In this document: piece by piece, positions 6,607 to 12,688 of the stretch | Numbering within the stretch: the first letter of the stretch is position 1 | How the letters are laid out: every line of letters starts with the position of its first letter | From: JBICIG01 sp043101605 | GTDB lineage: Bacteria; Planctomycetota; Phycisphaerae; Phycisphaerales; UBA1924 | Direction: 5' to 3' | DNA length: 30,723 bases | NCBI GenBank assembly: GCA_043101605.1 | Contig: JBICIG010000075.1 | Coordinates: forward strand, 1 to 30,723 | The notes under the pieces: generated by a model | Databases searched by the model: none | What the model was told of the DNA's origin: nothing | The model's input: only the letters and a program-made list of their open reading frames with translations | Position numbers and translations under genes: made by a program

Positions 6607-7602
6607 ATGGCACTGCTCTACGCGGGCATCGATGAAGCCGGGTACGGGCCCCTGCTCGGGCCGCTCTGCGTCGGGCTCGCGGTGGTCCGCCTGGATGCGT
6701 GGAAATCAGGCGATCCCGCGCCCGATCTCTGGGAACTCCTCGCCCCCGGCGTCTGCCGAAAGCCCCGCGACCCCAAGCACCGCGTCGCGATCGCCGACTC
6801 CAAGGCCCTCAAGCTCCCATCCTCGACCAAGACGCTCCACCCGCTCGTCCACCTCGAGCGCGGTGTGCTGAGCATCCTCGCCTGCCTGCCCGACGCCGAC
6901 CCCGTCGCCGACCCCATCGCCGACGACGACGCCCTGCTGAGCAGCGTCGGGGCCGACCTTGGCGACCTGCCCTGGTACGCCGGCTCGCCCATGCCCCTCC
7001 CGGTCGGCTCGACCGCCGCCGAACTCGCCATCGCCGCCAACCTCGTCCGCGCCGCCGCCACCCGCGCCCACACCGCGTTCGTCGATCTCCGCTGCGCCGT
7101 CGTCCCCGAGCCCCGCTTCAACCGCATCGTCGAAGCCAGCGGCACCAAGGCGGAGACGACCGTCGCCTGCATCGGCGAGCACCTCCGCTGCGTCATCGAT
7201 CGCCTCGCCAAGCCGGGCGACGAGATCCGCGTCGTCTGCGATCGGCTCGGGGGCCGACTCGGCTACGCCGGCATCCTCGCCCGCGAGCTCAAGCCCCACG
7301 CCGTGCGCACCATCGCCGAGACCCCCGGCGGGTGCGTCTACGAAGTCGCGGGCGCGGCCGGTCCGGCGTACATCCGCTTCGAGCCGGGCTCGGAGGAACG
7401 CCACTGGCCCGTCGCGCTCGCGTCCATGCTCGCCAAGTTCGTGCGCGAGCTCGCGATGGCGCGCTTCAACCGCTATTGGGGTGCGCGCGATCCGCGGCTC
7501 AAGCCCACCGCCGGGTACCGGGGCGACGCCAGCCGCTGGCTCAAGGACGCCGGCGGGCTCCTCACGCGGGCCGACCGCGAGGCGATGATCCGGCGCGCGT
7601 AG
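6607..7602 (+). CDS. diverged RNase HII-like protein
   Basis: A 331-residue protein with the RNase HII fold signature in order: GIDEAGYGPLLGPL (7-20), ADSKAL (63-68), VVCDRLGG (209-216), ALASMLAKFVREL (270-282) and a TAGYRGDASRW motif (301-311) that corresponds to the HKGY-type loop. Of the four metal-binding acids of RNase HII, Asp9, Glu10 and Asp212 are present and the fourth Asp is Glu281. The GRG substrate loop reads GYG (12-14). It is about 100 residues longer than usual because of an insert between the DSK and third-Asp motifs. RNase HII removes ribonucleotides from DNA; whether this version does so is uncertain. The gene ends 11 bases before ribD. Confidence 0.75.
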   Translation: MALLYAGIDEAGYGPLLGPLCVGLAVVRLDAWKSGDPAPDLWELLAPGVCRKPRDPKHRVAIADSKALKLPSSTKTLHPLVHLERGVLSILACLPDADPVADPIADDDALLSSVGADLGDLPWYAGSPMPLPVGSTAAELAIAANLVRAAATRAHTAFVDLRCAVVPEPRFNRIVEASGTKAETTVACIGEHLRCVIDRLAKPGDEIRVVCDRLGGRLGYAGILARELKPHAVRTIAETPGGCVYEVAGAAGPAYIRFEPGSEERHWPVALASMLAKFVRELAMARFNRYWGARDPRLKPTAGYRGDASRWLKDAGGLLTRADREAMIRRA

Positions 7603-7605
7603 GCT
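7600..7605 (+). promoter_or_regulatory. -10-like box (TAGGCT) before ribD, overlapping the previous stop codon
   Basis: TAGGCT overlaps the TAG stop of the RNase HII-like gene and lies 8 bases before the ribD ATG. It could give a separate leaderless ribD transcript, although read-through from upstream is equally possible. Confidence 0.3.
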
Positions 7606-7613
7606 CACCCCGC

Positions 7614-8816
7614 ATGCCCGCGCCGCCCAACGAACCCGCCGAGCCGCTGACGCGTGAGGATGCCGCGTTCTCCAGGCGCATGCTCCACCTCGCCGCCCGC
7701 CACGCGTGGCGCGCCCAGGGCGAGGTCGAGCCCAACCCGCTGGTCGGGTGCGTCATCGCGCGGGGCGCCGAGATCCTCGGCATCGGGCACCACCGACGGT
7801 TCGGCGATCTCCACGCCGAGCGCGATGCGCTCCGATCCTGCGCGCGCCAGGGGCACGACCCGCGCGGCGCCACCGCGTATGTCACCCTCGAGCCCTGCTG
7901 CCACACGGGCAAGCAGCCTCCCTGCACCGAAGCGCTGATCGAAGCCGGGATCGCCCGCGTCGTCTGCGCCCGCCCGGACCCGCACGAGATCTCGGCGGGT
8001 GGTGCCGGGGTCCTCCGCGACGCGGGGATCGAGTGCATCTTCCTGCGCGGCGTCGCCGAGGCCGAGGCCCTCGCCGAGCCCTTCCTCACGCGCCTCGACA
8101 CCCGCCTGCCGTGGGTCATCGCCATGTGGGCCCAGACGCTCGACGGGCGCGTCGCGACGCGCACCGGCGCGAGCCAGTGGATCTCGAGCGAGCGGTCTCG
8201 CGGGCGCGTGCACCGCCTGCGCGCGCAGGTCGACGCGATCCTCACGGGCATGGGCACGGTCATCGCCGACGACCCGATGCTGACCGCGCGGGGCGTGCGG
8301 CGTCTCCGCCGACGCGCCCTCCGAGTCGTCGTCGACCCGCTGCTGGACATCGACCCCGGGCGCGCGCTCATCCGCACCGCCCGCGAGCACCCGACCGTCG
8401 TCGCGTGCGCCAAGGAGATGGCGACCGCGCAGATCGCACTCGGGAAGCGGCAGCGCCTCGAGGACGCGGGCGTGGAGATCATGGGCGTGCCCACCAGCCT
8501 CGAGGGTCGGCTCGACCTGCGCCTGCTGCTCGAAGCGCTCCACGAGCGCCGGGGGGTGTCGAGCGTGCTCGTCGAAGCCGGCGGCGGGATGCTCGGGTCG
8601 CTCTTCCGCGCGGGGCTGGTCGATGAAGCGGTCGTCTATGTCGCGCCGCTGGTGCTGGGCGATGAACAAGCACGCGGCGTGGCGGTCGGGCATGTCGCCC
8701 CGCAACTGGCCGACGGCACGCGGATGGAACTCCGCGGCCTCAAGCGGCTCGGGGACGACCTGGAGCTGCGCTATCGGCGTGGTGGTGGTCAGCAGGCAAA
8801 GGGCAATGGGCAATAG
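7614..8816 (+). CDS. ribD: bifunctional riboflavin biosynthesis protein RibD (deaminase/reductase)
   Basis: A 400-residue two-domain enzyme for steps 2 and 3 of riboflavin synthesis: deamination of the pyrimidine intermediate, then NADPH reduction of its ribose. The N-terminal deaminase carries the zinc site His67 and catalytic Glu69 (LHAERDAL) with Cys95 and Cys104 (EPCCHTGKQPPC). The reductase domain begins near residue 166 (PWVIAMWAQTLDGRVAT) and contains TGMGTVIADDPMLTAR and VLVEAGGGMLGSLF. The C-terminus ends in RRGGGQQAKGNGQ, encoded by a heptamer repeat that has replaced or extended the normal end. The ATG at 7614 follows the previous stop by 11 bases. No other rib gene is in the window and no FMN riboswitch was seen. 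Confidence 0.93.
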   Translation: MPAPPNEPAEPLTREDAAFSRRMLHLAARHAWRAQGEVEPNPLVGCVIARGAEILGIGHHRRFGDLHAERDALRSCARQGHDPRGATAYVTLEPCCHTGKQPPCTEALIEAGIARVVCARPDPHEISAGGAGVLRDAGIECIFLRGVAEAEALAEPFLTRLDTRLPWVIAMWAQTLDGRVATRTGASQWISSERSRGRVHRLRAQVDAILTGMGTVIADDPMLTARGVRRLRRRALRVVVDPLLDIDPGRALIRTAREHPTVVACAKEMATAQIALGKRQRLEDAGVEIMGVPTSLEGRLDLRLLLEALHERRGVSSVLVEAGGGMLGSLFRAGLVDEAVVYVAPLVLGDEQARGVAVGHVAPQLADGTRMELRGLKRLGDDLELRYRRGGGQQAKGNGQ

Positions 8817-8822
8817 GCAATG
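8795..8822. repeat. heptamer tandem repeat (GGCAAWR, 4 units)
   Basis: GGCAAAG, GGCAATG, GGCAATA and GGCAATG run head to tail. The third unit supplies the TA and the fourth the G of the ribD TAG stop codon. A seven-base unit shifts frame with every copy, so copy-number change would alter the ribD C-terminus. Confidence 0.8.
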
Positions 8823-8880
8823 GGGGGCAGCCCGGCGGGGGGCTGCGGCGCGGTTCGTGCGCGCGGGGTGCCGAAGTTGA

Positions 8881-8896
8881 TGTTCCACGTGGAACA
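8881..8896. promoter_or_regulatory. parS: parS-like site (ParB-binding palindrome)
   Basis: TGTTCCACGTGGAACA is a perfect 16-bp palindrome. It matches the bacterial chromosomal parS consensus (TGTTNCACGTGNAACA); the C/G variant at the fifth position is known from Pseudomonas parS sites. ParB loaded here would organise the origin region for segregation. The site lies in a spacer between convergent genes, so it is not an obvious promoter operator, and it coincides with a change in GC skew. No parA or parB gene is in the window. Confidence 0.75.
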
Positions 8897-8973
8897 CATT
8901 CGCGGTTTGTGCGCCCGGCGTGCGTGGTTGTGCCTGGAGCGGTACGGGTGGCGGTCCGCTTTCGTACCGATGT

Positions 8974-9074
8974 CCGGTGCCATGGTCTGAGGAGCCTGCG
9001 ACGAAGGCCGTAAGGCGGCGGTCGATGGCGGCTGAAAGGTCGTGGCTTTCGCTTCGCTCGGACCACGGCGCCCG
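8974..9074. repeat. inverted-repeat element (REPIN/MITE-like)
   Basis: Imperfect 18-base ends (8974-8991 and 9057-9074, 14 of 18 matching) enclose 65 bases without a gene. The inner part of the ends reads GCCATGGTCTGAG on the left and CTCGGACCACGGC on the right. The TGCCAYGG-type ends resemble those of the element at 29437-29550. Confidence 0.5.
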
Positions 9075-9088
9075 GCATCCGCGGGCGA

Positions 9089-10258
9089 TCAGGGCCGCGG
9101 CGTCGGGAGGCTGCGGAGCGATTCGCGGACGGTGGCGCGGATGCGTGTGTCGGCGTCGAGCTCGATGAACAGTTCGGTCCCGGGAGGTGTGTGGGCGTAG
9201 CGGACCATCGCCAGCGCGATCGCGCGCCCGCCGCGCATGGGGGAGATGGTCGAACTGGTGACGGCACCGACGGGCTTGTCGGTGTCGGAGTCGGTGTTGG
9301 GGCGGGCGAAGATCGCGGCGCCGGTTTCGGGAAGGGGTGCGAGACCGGTCTCGTCGGGCTCGCCCTCGACATCGAGCCCGACGACGAGTTGCTTGGGGTG
9401 CCCGCGCGATTCCATGCGGGCGACGATCTCCTGCCCGAGGTAGCAGCGCTGATCGAACGCGACGAGTTGGCGGACGATGCCGGTCTCGTGTGGGAGCGAG
9501 TCCGGGCCGTAGTCGACGCGGAAGAGCGGGCGGCCGGCTTCGATGCGCGCGACATTGAACGCCGCCCATCCGAGCGGGCGGGCGGGGCTTTGTTCATCGC
9601 GGACGAGCTTCGACCAGAGATCGGGGATGGCATCGGTGGGCGCGATGAGCAGGAACCCGGGCGCGCCGGTCGCGTCGTCGCGGAGCGCGGTGACGCGGGT
9701 GCCCTCGATGCGGAGCAGGGCGGCGTGGGATTCGGGCAGATCGGTCGGGGGCGGGCCTTCGAGGGTTTCGGCGTGGCGGGCGAGGAGGTCGGCGGCGGCG
9801 GGGCCCTGGAGCGCGATCGCGTGCAGGCCGGCGGTGCGATCGGCGAGGGCGACATCCTCGGCGAACAGGTAGGAGGAGAGCGACTCGATGAACGAGGGGA
9901 CATCGAGGGCGTCGAGGAGGGCGAGGGTGCGGTCGCCGAGTTCGAGGAGGAGCAGGTCGGCGGCGATTCGGCCGGTGCGCCCGAGCCAGAGGGCGCGGGC
10001 GGTGCGGCGCGGCTCGAGGGTGGAGATGCGGCGGGTGAGCATGCGGTCGAGGAAATCGCCGCGCTCGGAGCCGGTGATCTCGACGATGCCCAGAGCGGGG
10101 AGGTCGGCGAGGGCGGCGGCTTTGCGGACCGCGGCGTACTCGATCGCGGGTTCGTCGAACGCGAGGGCGATGGGGATGGGGGCGTCGGGTGGACCCCAGG
10201 GGAGGAAGTCGACGCCGAGGTCGGCGAAGGCGGGATGGAGGGGGCTGGGGTGGGTCAT
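9089..10258 (-). CDS. ygfZ: YgfZ/GcvT-domain folate-binding protein
   Basis: A 389-residue protein of the aminomethyltransferase fold. The hallmark QRCYLGQEIVARMESRGH (around Cys272) corresponds to the KGCYxGQE signature of YgfZ, a folate-binding protein that helps maintain Fe-S enzymes such as MiaB. Other family segments are AAVRKAAALADL, ITGSERGDFLDRML, and WAAFNVARIEAGRP. The absence of the other glycine-cleavage genes and the CYxGQE motif favour YgfZ over GcvT. The ATG at 10258 was chosen because upstream in-frame sequence (to 10648) overlaps the divergent peptidase gene. It is divergent from the M42 peptidase gene, with 145 bases between the starts. Confidence 0.85.
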   Translation of the reverse strand: MTHPSPLHPAFADLGVDFLPWGPPDAPIPIALAFDEPAIEYAAVRKAAALADLPALGIVEITGSERGDFLDRMLTRRISTLEPRRTARALWLGRTGRIAADLLLLELGDRTLALLDALDVPSFIESLSSYLFAEDVALADRTAGLHAIALQGPAAADLLARHAETLEGPPPTDLPESHAALLRIEGTRVTALRDDATGAPGFLLIAPTDAIPDLWSKLVRDEQSPARPLGWAAFNVARIEAGRPLFRVDYGPDSLPHETGIVRQLVAFDQRCYLGQEIVARMESRGHPKQLVVGLDVEGEPDETGLAPLPETGAAIFARPNTDSDTDKPVGAVTSSTISPMRGGRAIALAMVRYAHTPPGTELFIELDADTRIRATVRESLRSLPTPRP

Positions 10259-10362
10259 GGTCGGCTCGGGGTGCTGATTTGACGGGCGTGCCGCGGATCG
10301 TGCAGCGGCCCGGGCGTGGGATGGTAGGGGAGGCGTGGCGGGTGGCCGATGTGCGGGCGTGC

Positions 10363-10368
10363 TAGGCT
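10363..10368 (+). promoter_or_regulatory. -10-like box (TAGGCT) upstream of the M42 peptidase
   Basis: GCTAGGCTCCGCCC here is identical, base for base, to the stretch before the mazG-like gene on the other strand. Six bases after the box a TTG opens a 10-codon frame that stops at 10405-10407, overlapping the peptidase GTG by two bases (GTGA). Confidence 0.4.
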
Positions 10369-10403
10369 CCGCCCTTGGATTGGTATCTATTCGGAGGCTG
10401 CGT

Positions 10404-11498
10404 GTGAACATTGAACTGCTGAAGCGGCTGTGCGAGACGCCGGGCGTGCCCGGGCGTGAGGAGCGCGTGCGGGCGCTGATCGAACAAGAGGTGGAGGGTC
10501 TGTTCGACGAGGTCGAGACGGACGCGTTGGGGAACCTGATCTGTCGGCGTTTCCCGCGGGCGGCGCGGTCGAAGACGAGCAAGAAGAAAGCTTCGTCGCG
10601 TCGGGGCAAGGTCGAGGACGCGACTCGGGTGATGCTGCTGTGCCACATGGACGAGATCGGGTTCTATGTGTCGCATGTGGACGACCAGGGCTTTCTGTGG
10701 GTGAACCCGGCGGGGGGTTTCGACACGCGGAACCTGTTCAGCCGGCGTGTGCTGGTGTGCACCGAGGACGGTGACCTGCGTGGGGTGATGAACCCGGGGG
10801 GTCGGCCGGTGCACATCGCGTCGCCCGATGACCGCAAGAAGGTTCCCGAGGTCAAGGAGTTCTTCGTCGATGTGGGGTTGGCGGGGGATCGGGCGAAGAA
10901 GCAGGTGAAGGTTGGCGACTTTGTCGTGATGGACGAGCCGCTGATCGAGGTGGGGGAGAAGATCGTCAGCAAGGCGCTGGACAACCGGGTGGCGTGCTGG
11001 CTGGGGATCGAGTCGGTGCGTGAGCTCGAGCGGCTGGGGACGGGGCACGCGTGCGAGGTGGTGGTGGCGTTCACGGTGCAGGAAGAGGTGGGCTTGCGTG
11101 GCGCGAAGACGGCGTCGTTCGCGGTTCTGCCTCACATCGGGCTGGGGATCGATGTGACGCTGGCGTGCGACACGCCGGGCGTTCCCAAGAGCGAGTCGCC
11201 GACGACGCAGGGGCAGGGCGTGGCGCTGCACATCAAGGACAACTCGTTCATCTCGGATCATGAGCTGGTCAAGGAGTTCGAGACGGTCGCGAAGAAGCAC
11301 CGGATCGCGTACCAGCGTTCGATTCTGGGCGGGGGCGGCCAGGACGGGGCCGCGGCGCAGCAGGCGGCGGCCGGGGCGCGGGCGATCGGGATCACGGTCG
11401 GGACGCGGTACATCCACACGGTGACGGAGATGATCGACCAGACCGACCTGAAGGCGGCGCGGGATCTGCTGGCGCGGTACCTGACGGGTGTGAAGTGA
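10404..11498 (+). CDS. M42-family metallo-aminopeptidase
   Basis: A 364-residue cytoplasmic di-metal aminopeptidase of the M42 (glutamyl aminopeptidase/deblocking) family, often mis-named endoglucanase. Metal and catalytic residues are visible: His81 and Asp83 (CHMDEIG), bridging Asp193 (ALDNRVAC), Glu227-Glu228 (QEEVGLRGA), Asp250 (GIDVTLACD) and His338 (TRYIHT). Such enzymes form tetrahedral dodecamers that trim short peptides. A Lys/Ser/Arg-rich insert (residues about 54-70) before the first metal ligand is unusual. The GTG at 10404 is preferred because GGAGG (10393-10397) lies 6 bases upstream; the reading frame is open further upstream to 10335. It ends at a strong hairpin shared with the convergent regulator gene. 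Confidence 0.88.
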   Translation: MNIELLKRLCETPGVPGREERVRALIEQEVEGLFDEVETDALGNLICRRFPRAARSKTSKKKASSRRGKVEDATRVMLLCHMDEIGFYVSHVDDQGFLWVNPAGGFDTRNLFSRRVLVCTEDGDLRGVMNPGGRPVHIASPDDRKKVPEVKEFFVDVGLAGDRAKKQVKVGDFVVMDEPLIEVGEKIVSKALDNRVACWLGIESVRELERLGTGHACEVVVAFTVQEEVGLRGAKTASFAVLPHIGLGIDVTLACDTPGVPKSESPTTQGQGVALHIKDNSFISDHELVKEFETVAKKHRIAYQRSILGGGGQDGAAAQQAAAGARAIGITVGTRYIHTVTEMIDQTDLKAARDLLARYLTGVK

Positions 11499-11528
11499 TC
11501 GGGCGTCGGTGACGAGCAGAAAGAGAAC

Positions 11529-11556
11529 GAGCCCCGCCGGATTCGGCGGGGCTCGG
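11529..11556. terminator. bidirectional intrinsic terminator
   Basis: CGAGCCCCGCCG (11529-11540), loop GATT, CGGCGGGGCTCG (11545-11556): a perfect 12-bp stem between convergent genes. GTTCGTTC follows on the plus strand, and the minus strand has TTCTCTTTC after it. Confidence 0.8.
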
Positions 11557-11593
11557 TTCGTTCTGGGTTTGCCCGCCGGCGGGGCGTTGACGG

Positions 11594-12172
11594 TCAGGCG
11601 GCGATGTTGGTGGCGTGCTCGATGGACTCGACGAGCTGGCGGACCTGGAAGGGCTTCTTGAGGAAGCCATCGAAGCCCTCGGCGCGGAGGGACTGGGCCT
11701 GGCCGTCGGTGAGCTTGCTGCTGGTGGCGATGACGCGGGTCATCTGGAGGGATTCGGAGGTGCGGACGAGGTTGGTGACCTGTCGCGCCTCGCCGTCGCC
11801 GAGGTGGATGTCCAGGAGGAGGACATGGGGTCGGAAGCGTTCGCACTCGAGCCCGGCGGCGAAGCCGGAGTTGGCGGTGCGGACCTCGTAGTTGGTCTGC
11901 TCGGTGAGGACGCGTGCGAGGGTGTCGAGGACTTCCTGGTTGTCGTCGGCGATGAGGACGCGGGTGCGTCCGGAGGTGAGCCCGTCCATGGGGATGGAGT
12001 GGGCGCGCATGAACTTGACGAGTTCGGCCATGGGGATGCGCCGGTCCTTGGAACCGGGGATCCGGTAGCCCTTGAGCTGCCCGGAATCGAACCACTTGGA
12101 GACGGTCCGGGGGGCAACATTGCAGATCTTGGCGACCTCTCCGGTCGTCAGGACATCCTTCTCGAAGGGCAT
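11594..12172 (-). CDS. response regulator with N-terminal MerR/excisionase-type HTH and C-terminal receiver
   Basis: A 192-residue regulator. Residues 7-57 are an excisionase/BldC-like winged helix (LTTGEVAKICNVAPRTVSKWFDSGQLKGYRIPGS, then DRRIPMAELVKFM). Residues 70-190 are a receiver domain with all key residues: acid pair Asp76-Asp77 (IADDN), phospho-acceptor Asp121 (LLLDIHL), Thr150 and Lys173 (LKKPF). Most response regulators have the receiver first, so the order is reversed. It should bind DNA in a phosphorylation-dependent way, but no histidine kinase gene is adjacent, making it an orphan. A GAGG lies 6 bases before the ATG at 12172. It is divergent from the secretion block, which it might regulate; that is only inferred from position. 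Confidence 0.88.
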   Translation of the reverse strand: MPFEKDVLTTGEVAKICNVAPRTVSKWFDSGQLKGYRIPGSKDRRIPMAELVKFMRAHSIPMDGLTSGRTRVLIADDNQEVLDTLARVLTEQTNYEVRTANSGFAAGLECERFRPHVLLLDIHLGDGEARQVTNLVRTSESLQMTRVIATSSKLTDGQAQSLRAEGFDGFLKKPFQVRQLVESIEHATNIAA

Positions 12173-12361
12173 GGGTCACCTCGTTGACGCACGGGCCATC
12201 CGGCGGCGGGGCCTTCGCCTGTCACCCAGGCAGGAACGGATCGGCTCCGCGACGAGTGGGTCATCGGCGAGGACTGGGGGGAGCTTGACGGGCAGGGGGG
12301 CGAGGGGGGCGAGTTTCCCGTTCTGGGACCTGGCACGGTGGCGGAGCGGACGCGGGGCGCG

Positions 12362-12391
12362 TTGACTTTGCGGCGTCCGGACCGTTAGAGT
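12362..12391 (+). promoter_or_regulatory. promoter candidate for the secretion-block HEAT gene
   Basis: TTGACT (12362-12367), 18-base spacer, TAGAGT (12386-12391). It points towards the gene at 12689. Confidence 0.45.
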
Positions 12392-12627
12392 GGCTGACCC
12401 GGCGGGCGGCCCGCTTGCGCGGTTGGCTCGTTCCTCGGACGGGCGATTGTGAATCAGGCCGAGCGGTCGGAGCGTATGGACGAAAGCGACGGGCAGAGAT
12501 CGGGCGGGTCTTTGCATCGAGTGTTTGGGAAGAGGTCGGTCATCGGACCGATTCGGAGCGCCACCACCGCCGATCCGTCGGAACCGCGACGGACCCGCAC
12601 GGGCCACTGCGAGCGTTCCCGGGCCGA

Positions 12628-12664
12628 GGGGCCCTGGGGGGCGTGAGGGGGGCCTGGGGGCGGG
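12628..12664 (+). other. G-quadruplex-prone tract upstream of a start codon
   Basis: Five runs of 3-6 G (12628-12631, 12636-12641, 12647-12652, 12656-12660, 12662-12664) with loops of 1-5 bases lie on the coding strand 24 bases before the GTG at 12689. This satisfies the usual G3+N1-7 pattern; folding in RNA is a prediction. Confidence 0.55.
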
Positions 12665-12688
12665 CCGTGAGACTCCAGGAGCAGCATT

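Larger units (their letters stand above)
8817..9088. other. spacer between convergent ribD and ygfZ-like genes
   Basis: No believable gene is seen in these 272 bases. They hold the end of the heptamer repeat, a 16-bp parS-like palindrome and an inverted-repeat element. No DnaA box (TTATNCACA or its complement) and no AT-rich stretch was found. Confidence 0.6.
12173..12688. other. 516-base spacer between divergent genes
   Basis: It holds a promoter candidate (12362-12391) and two G-tract clusters (about 12276-12309 and 12628-12664). A possible 65-codon frame starting with GTG at 12449 has no ribosome site and no coding-like codon pattern, so it is not called. If the promoter is correct, the downstream gene has a leader of nearly 300 bases. 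Confidence 0.5.

Noticed and set aside
8817..9088. DnaA boxes or an AT-rich unwinding element beside the parS-like site
   Set aside because: No TTATNCACA-like sequence or AT-rich stretch was found by reading both strands, so oriC itself is not called.
8920..9168. Open frame of 82 codons across the parS-side spacer
   Set aside because: It overlaps the inverted-repeat element and the ygfZ-like gene and has no protein-like features.
12449..12646. Possible 65-codon gene in the spacer before the HEAT gene
   Set aside because: GTG start without ribosome site, no hydrophobic or domain pattern and non-coding-like codon choice.
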